DNA from: Auanema rhodensis
Taxonomy: Eukaryota; Nematoda; Chromadorea; Rhabditida; Rhabditidae
Reading direction: 5' to 3'
Length of the DNA stretch: 64,000 nucleotides
NCBI GenBank assembly: GCA_964057225.1
Contig: OZ059895.1
Coordinates: forward strand, 6,386,001 to 6,450,000
Positions 26,563-39,963 of this stretch are shown here, piece after piece; within the stretch, counting starts at the first letter, position 1; each line of letters starts with the position of its first letter. A program made the position numbers and the translations under genes. Below the pieces are notes generated by a model that was not told where the DNA came from, did no database searches, and saw only the letters and a list, made by a program, of their open reading frames with translations.

Positions 26563-28391
26563 CGTTTCCTATGAAAGAGCTTTTCATTAGTTTATTCTTG
26601 AACATTGTCCGATTATTTCCTTCTAAATGTTCGTTGAAAGTGAAAAAATTGTGTTCAGTTTGCATTCTCTGAAAAAAGAACAATACATAATTAGTTTGTC
26701 ACAATTACTACTAAAACGAATACGATAATAATCTATATGACAAAGCATATGTTTACTTTTTTAGGGGTTGCAAAAAAGTATCGAAGACAAAAATGCTTAA
26801 AGTGAAGACTTTGACATAGTCAAAACTGCTTATATGAATAAGTTCATATATATATATATATACTTATATATATACTATACTTATATACATAGTATATATA
26901 AATATAGTCGACAACTTTGTTACAAAATTGATACTTTAAGAAGCATTGCTCTAGATTAGAATACATTTTTATGACCAAAAAACAAGAGTAAGCAGACTTT
27001 AGATATTAAAAATGCGTTTGGTGGTTAGAAAATGTCTCATAAATAGGCGAAATAACCTTCATTCTAAATACTCCAGGGAAAAAGTAAACCGTAAAGATTT
27101 TTCCACAAAAAAAATTGAAAGTTAACTAACGTTCTTAAGTTTAAGTTGAATAGATGCCATTAATAAAAAACATTCTCCAACAGGATTTGAAGGCTCTTTT
27201 ATATGATGAAACAGATATACATGTTTCTTCCATTGAAGTGTATCAAATAGTTTCACAACAACAGACACCACAACCTGCAATTTGATTTTAAAATTTTAAA
27301 TTAACATTCAAACAGAGAATTTTTAAAAAATTAAATTAATAAACCTTATACGGACTACTAATCCGTGTTAATAGCTGATATTCCTTTTTATCATCTAGAT
27401 TCATTGTTAAACCAATAGGTGTAATGACAGGAATTCCCTATAATTTATGTATATATGAATATTGAAATATAATTCAACATAACATCATAAATAACCAATA
27501 ATATTATATTTAAAAACTTATAATATGTATAAATAGCAAACATATCTAATGAACTTACATAACTATCACTGTCTGTCCATGTTGGTGTCATTCTAGCGAC
27601 AGGAGCCAAAGCATATACGAAAGCATAACCGATTATACAATCCAATTCATTCTAGAACAGAAATATGGTAAATCACAAACAATTAAATAATGATACATAC
27701 TTTTACTAACTGAGATATGGCAACATTAGGTCCATGAGCATCTGAGAGCTTTGAATTTTTAAAAGTTGCAGCTATAGAGGAGTCCGGGATATACATGAAA
27801 TAAATATAAATAAGAATATTGTAATATATAATATCATAATTCAAAACAATTTTTGAAAACTTTTAAACTAATATAAACTAACTGAAAATTAAATTAAAAT
27901 CGAGCTTATTGTACAACCGATCAAACAAACAGCACAATTAAAATTAAGAAAATTAAAGTGCCACGTGTAAATTTTATATTACATATGCTAATTACTGACG
28001 TTTGTACTATCGTATACTAATGAAAATATTTAATCGCTCAGCTTATAATATTATATAAAACAATCAAAATTAATAAAATTATTGTTAATACGAATATTAA
28101 ATTAAAAAAACATACTGGGCTTTATAAGCATCTTCGAGAGCTAAATTAACGACTGGCACAACCTTGTCGATAGACAACCGGAACGGATTTTTACCATTGC
28201 TCTCATCATCACTTTCGGGAAGTGGAAATAGTATATGAATAGGCGTTAAAACAGATATCTGTAAATATATAATTAGTATTAAATAAAATAATCACTGTAT
28301 TAAAATATTTTCATAAAAGTATTACTCCTTTATACTCCTTAACTTCCGCCACCAGAAATAAGGCCGAAGCGACCAAGAAGGTACGGTACAT
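26563..28391 (-). CDS. receptor-type guanylate cyclase ectodomain, seven-exon module B
   Basis: The exons are 28326-28391, 28116-28258, 27701-27794, 27559-27651, 27345-27437, 27131-27274 and 26563-26668, giving 246 residues plus one base. It starts with a signal peptide (MYRTFLVASALFLVAEVKEY). The ANF-receptor fold then follows in the same order as module A: SIDKVVPVVNLALEDAY, SKLSDAHGPNVAISQLVK, NELDCIIGYAFVYALAPVAR, GIPVITPIGL, QLLTRISSPYK, GECFLLMASI and NFFTFNEHLE. The last exon ends Asn plus one base before GTGCGC, the same position and phase as module A. Donors are GTAATA, GTATGT, GTATGT, GTAAGT, GTTTAT, GTTAGT and GTGCGC. Alignment places the start of exon 3 at 27794, yet the two bases before it read AT instead of AG. 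It may be an alternative 5' module of the same gene as module A, a paralogue, or a damaged copy. No downstream exons were found in 19 kb. Confidence 0.8.
27795..27796 (-). other. missing canonical 3' splice site before module B exon 3
   Basis: On the minus strand the intron end reads TTTATTTCAT followed by the exon. Homology and phase (exon 2 ends phase 2) both require the exon to begin at 27794, but AG is absent. The nearest usable AG, just inside the exon (CTATAG), gives a frame that stops within a few codons when joined to exon 2. Confidence 0.6.
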
Positions 28392-28421
28392 CTCATTACG
28401 ATAATTGCATACTGGCCCCTT

Positions 28422-28436
28422 CTGTAAGTAAAATAA
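28422..28436 (-). other. probable leader acceptor (spliced-leader type) for module B
   Basis: Minus-strand TTTTACTTACAG is followed by a 30-base leader and then the start codon at 28391. An acceptor with no cis donor recognised upstream fits nematode trans-splicing. The leader carries a four-codon upstream ORF (28396-28410). Confidence 0.5.
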
Positions 28437-29803
28437 TTCAAATATCAAATAAAAATGTTTAAACACTCAAATAATAGAATTATAGAAGTTAAAATGTTTA
28501 AAAATGAAAAATCTTTTGTTGAAAAAGTCCGAACGAACGACATAACTCAAATCAATATGCAAATAACTATCAACATAAACTTAATAAATTGAATAGTGTG
28601 ACGGAGAAAGAGCAAAGAAAAATGAAACGGAATAAAAAAAATGATGAGGATCTACCAAACTGACATTCAGAGAAATAGAAAGAAAAATTATAAAATAAAA
28701 TTAAGAAAAGGAGATGAAATCAGACTAGCAAGTGAATGGCATTTTTGTTTAATGAAGAGCAGCAAAACTAGAAAATAGATCATATAAATTGTTTTCAAGA
28801 CATAAAAAAGCAGAATTAGAATAAACATATAATCAAAACGAATAAAATGATTACGAAGTGATGCTTATGAGGTTTCTTCCTTATCACTGCCACTGCCAAG
28901 TTTTTTATTTAATTGAGATAGATTGATGAGGAAATAGATTAAGCTTTTGAGAACGATACCTTTAAAATAGCAGTGACAAAGCGATATAAAGACAAAGATT
29001 ACAACATCAAACTGAAAAAAATTGATGTTGCAAGAGAAAGAGTAAAACATGGAAGAGTTGCATTAAGAATACATGAAACGCTCATCCAAGATAAGCATAA
29101 AAAGAGAAACAAAAGTGATTGAAGGATTAAATTCTAAAAATTACATCCCAAACTTAACCAATGATACTAAAAAAGAAAAAGAATAAAATATTTGAAAGTA
29201 CGCACTAAAGGGAATATAAAATTTACAAAAAAAAACTTCTTGTATTAGGACATTTTAAAGACTTAAATCATTTAACATTAAAAAAAACTTAAGAAATAAA
29301 AAATAAAATAGAGCAACATGAACGAATAAAATAATAAAGCATAGCTAAAATAGATGTAATAGATGACAAAGAAAGCTATGAATGTGTCAAAAGTAAGAGT
29401 AAAAGCAATAGAAAAGCGAGAGAACTAGAGAACAAGCCTGGTTAGATAAGATTGAGTGGAAAAGAAAAACAGAAAGTGCGAGATACACTGTTGCCTTCGA
29501 AAATTGGACAACACATGAAGGTAAAGGATAGGTTAATTGAACAAAATTGTGAGAGGTAGCTTGAAGTCTATAGACAAAATTGACCAATTCAAAGAGCATA
29601 AAAGCAATTGGAATACATATTCTATTGATAAAGTTCAATACTTCATACTTTAAGTTAAACGTGTCATGTAGGGCATATGGAAGGTTGGAGTGAGTGATCA
29701 CAACTTGTTTCTTGCAGATAATAGAAGTTGAAGAAGTAATAGATAGAGAGCATGAAAGATAACAAGCCTAAGAAATGTTGACCTCAGGATGAGATGGCAA
29801 TCG

Positions 29804-29804
<1 letters not shown>

Positions 29805-29837
<33 letters not shown>
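29805..29837. repeat. (GT)n microsatellite
   Basis: A GT run that gives the Cys-Val start of the artefact frame at 29794-30189. Confidence 0.95.
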
Positions 29838-29843
<6 letters not shown>

Positions 29844-30734
29844 CTGTCTCTGTGTATGTAGTTTGCAGAAAAAAAATGTTTATACGAAGGTTATAAAGGG
29901 AAAATGTTCATTTGTTACAGAAATGCAAAAGTTTGGTAGTCATTTATACCGAATAAGCCATTTTAGAAATACTAGAAATAGAAGAGAAGAGCAAATCTAT
30001 ACCACTATTTCAAACTTCACTGTACAGGTTGAAGAGACAGGGGCAATAACATATACAATCATACAATATTACTCGCAATTGATTGGGATTCTTGAAAGTA
30101 ACAATAAAAATCAAAAATTTTGCTCTATATACAGAAAGTTACAAAAACCACTTCATTCCAATAACCAGCAATCTTTCCGAAATCAGTAAATTAGAATTCG
30201 ACTATATAAAGTGATGAAGTTGTATGACATTTTCTGTTTATTTTTTGTTGAATTTTGTGAATTAATTAGATATCAAAGCTAGTATATAGTATAGGCTCTC
30301 TATTTATTCGATGAGAAACAAAAACTAAAAGTTTTCAAACTAAAGTTTAAAAACTATAAAATTCAACAAAACTTTAAGTTACAAATATAAACTAATTCAA
30401 AAATAAGAACAAGAATGGAGGGGAAACAAAACATAGACAATAGTTTGATGTGTTCCACACTATATTCAATTTTTAACAAAAAATATAATTGTAGTAATCA
30501 CAAAATACTTATCTAACTACTTCATAATCATAAAAAATTAGCAAAACTATAATGAATAATTTTCAAAAAATGTTTTGAAATGAAATACTTAGCGCTAAAA
30601 ATGTGTTATATGCACATCCATATGAATAAATCAAACTGAATTGTAAGCAAGTATAGATATATGGCTAAGTAGAGACAGCAGCAGAATGAGAACAACTAGG
30701 AACGCCGGAGAGGAAAGGAAAAGGGCCAAATGAC

Positions 30735-30944
30735 ATGAAGCAAATCAAGGAGTTGCAAACGCAAATACGTAACTTGATATCATGCTGTGTTCAGCTCGTT
30801 TACATCTTCAAATGCATCAGAGAGATTGACACGGTCTATGTCGAATTCGTTACTGCCAATGACGATGCAGCATCTGTAGAAAAGATAACGAGGGAACGCA
30901 GAAAATTAGCGAATACGGACAACAACCAGAGTGATGAACGGTAA
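30735..30944 (+). CDS. weak small-ORF candidate, unrecognised
   Basis: A 69-residue frame in a patch with more G and C than its surroundings. The second half (EIDTVYVEFVTANDDAAS and a charged tail) has protein-like composition. It lies about 2.3 kb upstream of module B on the opposite strand. No domain and no convincing splice context; probably fortuitous. Confidence 0.12.
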   Translation: MKQIKELQTQIRNLISCCVQLVYIFKCIREIDTVYVEFVTANDDAASVEKITRERRKLANTDNNQSDER

Positions 30945-33900
30945 CAAATACATTGATATTGGAACTAGAATACATAGCAAAGTATGAATAAAAATTATTA
31001 AATCAAGTAGTTGATAAGCAAATGAGACTACAATTTAATAAAATTAAAGGATGAGGTTGTCATTATCTCTATCTCTCAATCTCTCTTTCTCATTGTTCGT
31101 TGCAACCTCTGTTTCTTTCTTTAGCTCCAGCTAGCTGAAGCCAGAGAGTAAATGAAGAGAGGCAGAGAATAAATGAAGAATAGAGAGAAAATAGCGGAAT
31201 AGACACAGGTAGTAGATGAGATAGCATGTCTGAAGATCTGAGCTTATAAGGAAGGGTTAACTACATATATTTGCAAAGTTAAAACTAATAAAACGAAAAG
31301 AAAATTAATAAATGTGTAGTAAAGTGTAGAAATGAAGAAAATAATGCGAAATTGTTGGAGAAAGTATGCACTTTAATAGATCTATCAAGAGATATAATAC
31401 ATTCAAGAGAAAAAAAAAACATAAGTGATCAAGAGCAACTTAAGGAAAATGGTAATGTAGAAGTATGATGCATTCATAAAAATTGTTTTCTATTATCTAT
31501 TTTACCATTTATTCGACTAAAACTGGACAATATAAGTGAACTTTAGAATGGATATAGCAGATAACTCTATAGTACTCTAAATATTCTATCATCATTCATA
31601 TAAGAGCTAACAAAAGTCGAAAAACTGAGGGAACCACGAAAATTCGAAAAAAGTTGTTGGCGAAAGCTAATTAAGCACAAGTGATGTTGGTCAATTTACC
31701 CAAAGTATACTTCAAGAAAAAACAATTAGAAGCATTAAAAAAATAATAAATACCTATACACGAATTCGTGCATATAAAAATACGTACGCAAAAGTTCATG
31801 AAGGTACGATGTTTATGAGCACTTCCGGAAATATGTTAATAAGTGTATATAAGTGTATATATAAAACTTTGTAATAGTATGACTTTCTCACCAATAAAAT
31901 AATGGAAAATTAATGAAAAATGGTAATAATATATGAAAAACAACAACTATTATTGAATAACCTATTCCTCTAGTCAGACTTGGAAAGAAAGAAGAAAAGA
32001 AAAAGAGAGATTAAAGGTAAGTGTATGTTGGAAGCATATGTTGGAAAGGCTTCTATGTGAAAGCAAACTGAAAGAAATGGAGAAAAGGTCACTAGGCTCT
32101 ATGAAGCCATGAAAAACGAGCCGTTTTTATTAAGTTTTAATTATTCAAATAATTGAACGAAAATGTTTCTAAAATGAAGACGACAGGATAGGCATCAACC
32201 AAAATGACAAATAATGGAAAACTGTCTTTAGGGTAATAGCTAGACAAAGGTCAAACTATATGCTTAAATTGGTCAAATATATATAGTTTTTTTTAATTTT
32301 TGTCTTCTTCACTAGAAGAAATACGAATAATATTTTTAGTTAAATTAGATTTTATATCAGATTATCGGAAAGAATCTAAGTTGATCACAACGATGCCAAG
32401 AAAATTTTATAATTTCCGGTTATATAGGGTTAATTCAATCAGAACATTATATATTTTTCATAACTATATTTAGCAGATATCCATAAAACCTATTTGCAAG
32501 ATGAAGCCTAGAATGACGCAGATAATACGTACCCGAGAGAGAGGGAGAGAGAGGGAGAGAGATAGATAGATAGAGAGAGATAGAGCAAAAGGAAGGGACA
32601 AAGAGAAAGGAATGGAAAGACGAGACACATAGAAAAACCTAAAACGATAGATGAAGCTGAATGATCCGTCCAACTAATCTAACCATCTTCTTCACATTCA
32701 TTCTAAGGTAATTTGATAATCATAGGACTGAAAAAGCGGTCAAAATGAGAATATTCAGAATTGCATCACATCGTGTCAAGTTGAGGGATGGTTCTTAAAC
32801 GAACTAATGAAGAATAAGAAGAAGAGTTAGTTGTGTTGGAAACTTGAGTACAAATCGAACGGATTTGATTGCAAAATTCAAAAAAAAAAGAAGACAAACA
32901 AGTGAGGGAAGACGGCCTAAACCAGTACGTTTGATAGTCAAAGCTATTATTCTTTATTCGTTTTCATATTGATTTCAAATCATGATGAGATAAATGAAAA
33001 AAAACGAATGTTAATGAAAAGAGCAAAACATACTAGAAAATTAGAAATCAGATATTAGAAAATCCCGATGATCACGCCATCAGTTTTCAACAATCTGCTC
33101 GTTTTCTTGATAACCTTTGCCCTTTTCTGCTTTTCCTCCGTTAGCGACATCTCCCTATTTCTTCACTCATTCGTAAGATCTTGTCAAGATGCTTCCGTTT
33201 TCAGGATCTTTTTTCTTTTTCCAATTAACAATCAAATCATGATGAGATATCTGTTTTATCGGCTTGTTCTTACAAAGGTTATCTTTACTTTTCATCTCAC
33301 TTACTAATTCACATGATTCTAATGAAAACAGCTGTTATAGCATGTGATTTATAAGCGTCTTTGAAAGGAAAATATTTTAATTTAACAAGGATGACAACAG
33401 TAAGTAACTGCTGCATACAACCGAATCATGCAAGATTTTTCTTTAAAATGAAATATGTACATTCATGTAGAACAATGAGATCATCAAACTAGAAAAGTTC
33501 ATAATATATGATAAGTTAAAGAAATTTATAATTTTTATATGAAAATTGAAAATAATTTGATTGAAACAAGGACGAAAAATGATTTGATTAAAACGGAAGC
33601 GGAACTTAAACATGAGGACAAGCGCTTACGACATGTTATAGATACATAGCATGCAGTTATACATGTCAGAATCTAATCCACTACAAAGTTCAATGTAATA
33701 ATTAGAAAATATTAGAAAGGATTAAAGAAAAAAAAAGAAAAATAATAATGAATTATACATATATACATATACATATAGTTTATTATATCTAACTATATAC
33801 ATATACATATATATATATATATATATATTTATATGTTAGTGTATAATGACAATTAAATGAATAGTTATAGAATATATTGGAATGCCAACCGATTAGTTTA

Positions 33901-34224
33901 GTCAGTATGTATTGAAAAGATAAGAAAAAATAAGAGGAAATAGTAGAATATTTTCTTGAGAACGGAAAAAGAAAAAAATTGCAAAACAATGAATTAAACA
34001 GGTAGTGAAGGAAAAAAATATAAAATGATATGGTGGATGTATTGAAAACTAAATTTTGAAAGAAACACAGTATCGCTTATGCTAGCAAAATTCAAATCAA
34101 ATGACGAATATAAAGGTTAAAAAAGGATTTTAAAAGATAAACACAACACTAACTACATGCATATGTGTATGTATGTGAGTAATATCATATAAGTAAACTT
34201 AAAAAAATATAATAATAGAGCGAG

Positions 34225-34228
<4 letters not shown>

Positions 34229-34281
<53 letters not shown>
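34229..34281. repeat. (GA)n microsatellite
   Basis: A nearly pure GA run of about 53 bases. Confidence 0.96.
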
Positions 34282-34283
<2 letters not shown>

Positions 34284-34800
34284 GATAGAGCTGATGACAA
34301 TTTGAATAAATTTGATTATCACAGACTTTTTTGAGAAATAAAATAAAAAAGAGAAGAATAATAGAATGAATAAGACTAGGTTTCGTAAATCGAATAAGAA
34401 AAACAAAAAAAGTAGAAAAGATAGTGAGAGAGAGAGACTGAAAGAGAAAGAGAGCGATTGAGAAAGGGTGAGAGAGGAAGCTTATCTCAAAGGAAGGCTT
34501 TCGCAGTTTCATGATCTTTTGACATCATATCTTATAAAGAATATACATAAAAGCAGACTTAATAGTAAGAAAGAAAATACTATTTTCATATTAATTGCAT
34601 AATGAGCTAACTATATAGATATAGTTTAATATAATATGTTAATTATCTTAAAAGCTAAAAATCAATTACAATTTTAGAAGATAAAATACTTTTTTTCGGA
34701 TTGAAGACAAATTCGATTGTAAACTAAAAAAAAAACAAAGACAGACAGAGATTTTAGATGACATGGAGACGTCTTTAGAAATTGGTTGACAATCTACATA

Positions 34801-34870
34801 TCTCTCTCTCTCTCTCTCCCTCTCTCTTTCCCTCTCTCTTTCCCTCTCTCTCCCTCTCTCTTTCTCTCTT
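34801..34870. repeat. imperfect (CT)n repeat
   Basis: CT units interrupted by CCCTCT. The opposite strand gives an Arg-Glu artefact frame. Confidence 0.95.
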
Positions 34871-35351
34871 AATCTAAGTATTATATATAAATGTAACATT
34901 TCTAATTTGCAGTTTCCTTAACTATATTTTCTATTCTCTATATTCAATGTAGCAAACTGTGTATATGGGGCTGTGTTTGTGTGTGACGATCAGCAGTGAA
35001 CCGACGAACAGACTGATTGCTTGTCTGCCTGAATGACGGACTGACTGGATTAAGAAACAAACTGGTATTGAAGTTAAGAATAAAAAGAAAATGGAGGGAA
35101 ATGTAAGAAATACGGGGAATGAAATGAAACATTATACAGAGAAAGATAGCAAGAGTACATATGTATTTCTTTAGTCTAATCAAATTAGACAACTAAAAAT
35201 CGAAATGAATACTATGTAGAGGACTGGTCCAGAATGTTAACATAATTGAAAATACATAGGTTATATATAAATATTATATATATATATATTTAGTATAATA
35301 AAATGTAAAATATAAGTAAAAGAATGATATTATTGAAGAGAGGTTTAAGAG

Positions 35352-35356
<5 letters not shown>

Positions 35357-35404
<48 letters not shown>
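35357..35404. repeat. (GA)n microsatellite
   Basis: A GA run of about 48 bases in non-coding DNA. Confidence 0.96.
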
Positions 35405-35406
<2 letters not shown>

Positions 35407-36097
35407 TCAGAGGGGAGGAGTTGAGGGAATAGGCTGAGATTTACTTAAAGAAAAAGAAAAAAAATGACAGCAAGATGAGTTGAACTCAAAATATAAAAAA
35501 ACCAAATAAACAAAAACATGAAAAAAGAAGAATTTTTTATTTTGTAGAACAAGTTAACAAGTATAGATCAAAATATTTCAAGAAATTTAAATGAAAAAAA
35601 AAGGGAAAATTCGCGTAAAAAGTTGTTAACTGCTTTGATTATCACTGATTAGTGTATAAACATGATTGAAAGCAATGAAGACAAGCAAAATTACGACTGT
35701 GAAATAGCTTGTAAACTTGAAAACTGATCAAGAATTACAGGAAAAAAGACATGTTGATCAAAAGAAAAAAAAAAGATTTGAACATAAAAGGGTAGTTGAA
35801 TGACAAATTCAAAGCGATAATGAATGCAGAAGAATAAAAAAAGGTTTTGGGATGTCAGGCAGGCTGTGGGAAACGAGGAAGACAAATAGCATGAAGTTGT
35901 TTTAAAATTGTGTTCGAAACAAAAAGTTTTATTTAGATGCAAATAAACGAATAATTAGAAAATGAAAGTTTGTTCATAAAATTGCTCATTTTATAGTTAT
36001 ATATGTAAGTAAGTAAAATATATGTACATACATACTATGTAATACATGTAAACGATGATAGTACAACAAGGCTATAGGTCAGATGAGTGAGTATGCA

Positions 36098-36156
36098 TTT
36101 CTCTCTCTCTCTCCCTCTCTCTCTTTCTCTCTCTCTCTCTTTCTCTCTCTCTCTAT
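36098..36156. repeat. imperfect (CT)n repeat
   Basis: CT units with scattered CCC and TTT interruptions. Confidence 0.94.
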
Positions 36157-37185
36157 TTAATTTATTTCTCTGAATATCAAAGTTAATGATGATACCGAAC
36201 AGAGAAAAATGTCTATAAGCAGACATATAGTCAATTATTAAATTATTATTTCCTTTTCTAATGCTGATAAGAAAATTTATAATAATCTTTCTTGAAGGAA
36301 CAACAAGAAATGCTGTTGTTGCTTCATCACCTTATTTTTCATATAAACAGGTAAAATCATTTATAATTATAAAATTAAAAATATATATAATCTAATATTA
36401 AATATTCTTAGTTAATATTATTTATAATAATTTAATTATATAATAGAAGAAAGCAGAATCACAATCAGAATTTTGCTGATATTGAGGCTTCTTAACTCGA
36501 ATGAAGCAAACGTGGTCGAATGTCACAATGTTTGAATAGTTTCTTGAAATCACGTAAATATTATGATAATCTAATCAATTATCAATAAAAATATATTAAT
36601 TCTTTAACTATATTAACTATTTAACAATATTAGATAATAAAGAAAAATATGAAGAACAACTTTTCTCAAGAATTTCCACTATAAACCGTATGCCAGACTC
36701 AATTGAATTGACGTTTTCAGCAAAATTTCGGAGACTTAAACCTTTTTTTCGCTGTTGTTGTTCCGTTCAAATTCTTCTTTTTTTCATCGCAACTTTCTTT
36801 ATTTTTTTTGTCAATATACTATCGTATTAGAAAACTTATTTAAAGTTTAAAGAAACAAAAAATGTTTTTCTTTTTCGTTTTGCTAATCTGTTCTCAGCTT
36901 CAAAACGCTACCGATCTCATCGAGTTAGCAGAACCGCTAGATGTCATCTGTTGACGTAACACAGTGTGAGAACGTCATTCATCTACACACTTCGTCATCA
37001 TGATCATCTGATTTTGAACTTTATTTCTACATGTATATAACCGGCTTAAGAGGAAGAAAGGAGTAGTAGCTTCATTCCATTCTTCAAAGCACATGGTCAA
37101 GTAGTTATTCTTCATAAAGAAATACATACATGTTAATATAGAATAGAAAATGTAAGAAAGATATGAAAAGAAGATAGATTAAAGA

Positions 37186-37298
37186 GAAAGAGAGAGAGTT
37201 AGAGAGAGAGGTAGAGAGAGATAGAGAGATAGAGAGAGAGTGTGTGTCTATGTATATACTATGTATATCTGAAACAGATATAGATAGAGAGAGAGAGG

Positions 37299-37345
<47 letters not shown>
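37186..37345. repeat. compound GA repeat block
   Basis: Two GA-rich runs (about 37186-37245 and 37284-37344) flank a short GT and TATATA segment. Confidence 0.94.
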
Positions 37346-37348
<3 letters not shown>

Positions 37349-39014
37349 ATAGTGAAAGTGAACGAATAGAGAGGGACCTAGTAAGACATCTATTCTAAAA
37401 TTTACAAAAAAAATTGTCAGAGATTTTATCCGAAGCTTATACGTGGTTTGGAAGAAATGTTCATGAGCAGCAGTAGCAAAAAGCTGGCACATTTCGTTTT
37501 GAACATACATACATACATGTATAAAGAACAAATGGACTAAAATCTAAAATAAACCAATTGTGCCTAACCAAAATGAAAAAAAAAGAAAACTGAACGTGTA
37601 AAGATTGAATTTCTTTTTTAAAAAATTTTTAAATTTCTCATAAAGTGCATATATCCGAGTTCTTTACAGTTCAAAATTTAAGAAATACATCGAGACGAAT
37701 GGGAGGAGACACATAAGATGACGAAGAAGAAGAAGAAGAAGTGAAAGAAATGTTTAAAATTGATATAAACAAATAGAATTTTGAGTTAGATTTTCAAAAG
37801 AAATAATCTTTTTTTTTTCAAATTATCAAATATCTCAATTATTATTATTATTATAACATATAAATAATAAAATATATAGTTAAAATAAGTTATAAATGAA
37901 TAAATAATACAATTATTATCAATAATATACATAAATATAGATACAGATGTATATATTGAAATTCTTAGTTTTCAAAGCTTCATCACAATATCTATCTTTT
38001 GGTTGAAATTCTATTGAATACTTACAAGACAAATAGTTCTCCTCGAAATCTTGATGATGATCATCATTGAAAATGATTTATGATCATCTAATTACCAACA
38101 ATATAGTACATTCTATGATATTCAACTAATATAATATATAATATTATAAAGTTTTTTATGTGAAAGCTTTTTACGTTTTTTTTTACCGAAAAATTCTTTC
38201 TGATTACTCAGGATTTATTTGTTTAAAGAAATCATCGTCATCATCATCATCATCATCGTACATCGTATATACTACATGTATATACATATATATGGAAATA
38301 ATTATATTATTCTATATAAGATTACTTGATATACTATTAACTATGTGTACATATATAGATAGATATATTATTTCTTTTAGTCGTTTAGCTAGTTTATAGT
38401 ATATTTCAAATTTATGTACATTCAAGTCATCTTAGTTGATTTTCTTCTTTTTTTTAAAAAAAAAAGAAGGAAGAAGAAGGGCAAAAAATGAAAAGAAAAA
38501 GTATTTTGTAACTAACTAATTAACTATATGAGAATAATTAATCATGAACATATTATAAGAAAAAAAATGAGATCGTCTTTTGTGTTGAAATGAAGAATTA
38601 TAATTAAGAAAAAAAGTTATAAAGTATTCTCATATAGTTAGGAATAGTATAATATTCCATTGACGAAGACTAATATAAAATGAAAAATCTTCAATTTCTT
38701 ATGGAATTAAGATTTGAATTTAAATTATATAGTTTGCATATGAAAATAATTTAAAAAGAAAAGAAACTAATAAAGTTATTAAATATAAATAGAATATTGA
38801 AATAATAATTAAAGATAATTATAATTGATAATGTACATATACTATATATATATAATAAAGATATTAAAGAAAACGTTGTGGATTATCTATCATCAATTGA
38901 AATCATATTTAAGCATTATGCTGTTAAGATAAGCTTTAACATGAAATAGAGACATTTACATATATAGTTAGAGAAGTTATGATTGCAATATCAAAACACA
39001 AACAAAGTTTTAAA

Positions 39015-39022
39015 GAGAGAGG

Positions 39023-39076
<54 letters not shown>
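39015..39076. repeat. (GA)n microsatellite
   Basis: A GA run of about 60 bases with two early interruptions. Confidence 0.96.
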
Positions 39077-39078
<2 letters not shown>

Positions 39079-39777
39079 ATAAGCAAGAGTTTAGTATAAG
39101 TTTGATCAAGGTGTAAATGTGTGTAAGCATGGCTAAAAAGATATATGAATTATACATATAATCAAATTATATAATTGAGATTGAAACACAAATAATTTAA
39201 AAAATAAAATTAATAAAGAAGAGAAAAATAAAAAAAAATTAGATAAGAATATTAGAATTTATTTAATTAAATAGATTGAATATAGCTAATACAGTAGATA
39301 CATTGATGATACTGCTTCTCATTTCCTGAAAAAAAAATGAAAAAATTAAAAAAAGAAAATATGATGAGAAGAACAGGAAAAGCTTTATGAAAGAAAGAAG
39401 ATCATCTGATAATCAAAATGAAAAGTTATAGATGGCAAAAGAAGACAAATTAAAATTTATGGAAGATGAGACAAACAAATAAACAGAAAATGAGTAATAA
39501 AGGATGGATATGGTTCATTTCTTTTAGTTTAAAAGAAGAAAATAAGCTAAACTAAGGCATTTTAGGAGTAATAGTAAAGTCTATAAAGAACAAATATGTT
39601 AATGAAACTCTAGCTTGAGTAAAAGAAAAATATGAAAAATGAAAAAAATCGTAGGCAGTGCATAGGGAGTGGGTTGAAGAGAATGAGAAGGTAGAAAGAT
39701 CAGCAATGAATTAAATACATAATAACTATAGTATAAAACATAAAAATATTTATATTATATGTATATAGTTAGTAAAA

Positions 39778-39963
39778 ATGAAAATAGCTTTTCCATTATT
39801 GCACAAATTATCATTTCCGATGAGGATAATGCGGAAGACTGACGGCTCACAAAGCAGATTGCAGCTACAAACCGTTAGAGATTTTGATGGAAACCTTACT
39901 AAAGATATGATGAAGAGCAGACACAACAGAAGAAAACATAATATTCTTCAAGAAAACTACTGA
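39778..39963 (+). CDS. small ORF standing out from an AT desert, unrecognised
   Basis: A 61-codon frame from ATG to TGA whose base composition is clearly less AT-rich than the hundreds of bases on either side. The product is basic, with SFPMRIMRKTDGSQSRLQLQ and a C-terminal SRHNRRKHN. There is no strong hydrophobic segment at the start, no domain, and no clear acceptor before the ATG. It could be a small protein gene, a single exon, or a relic. Confidence 0.2.
   Translation: MKIAFPLLHKLSFPMRIMRKTDGSQSRLQLQTVRDFDGNLTKDMMKSRHNRRKHNILQENY

Larger units (their letters stand above)
28437..39777. other. repeat-rich AT desert
   Basis: No supported exon. The plus strand is largely polypurine. GT, GA and CT microsatellites occur at the positions listed separately. 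Very AT-rich blocks occur near 36360-36440 and 37830-37960. A 70-codon plus frame at 30735-30944 is described separately. Confidence 0.55.

Noticed and set aside
29794-30189. 131-codon plus frame starting with alternating Cys-Val
   Set aside because: The start is a GT microsatellite; the remainder shows no domain and the surroundings lack splice or regulatory support.
36301-36500. Two short plus-strand open pieces that could be joined by a 96-bp GT-AG intron
   Set aside because: The joined frame is under 40 codons, with hydrophobic then Asn/Gln-rich residues and no conserved feature; too weak to annotate.
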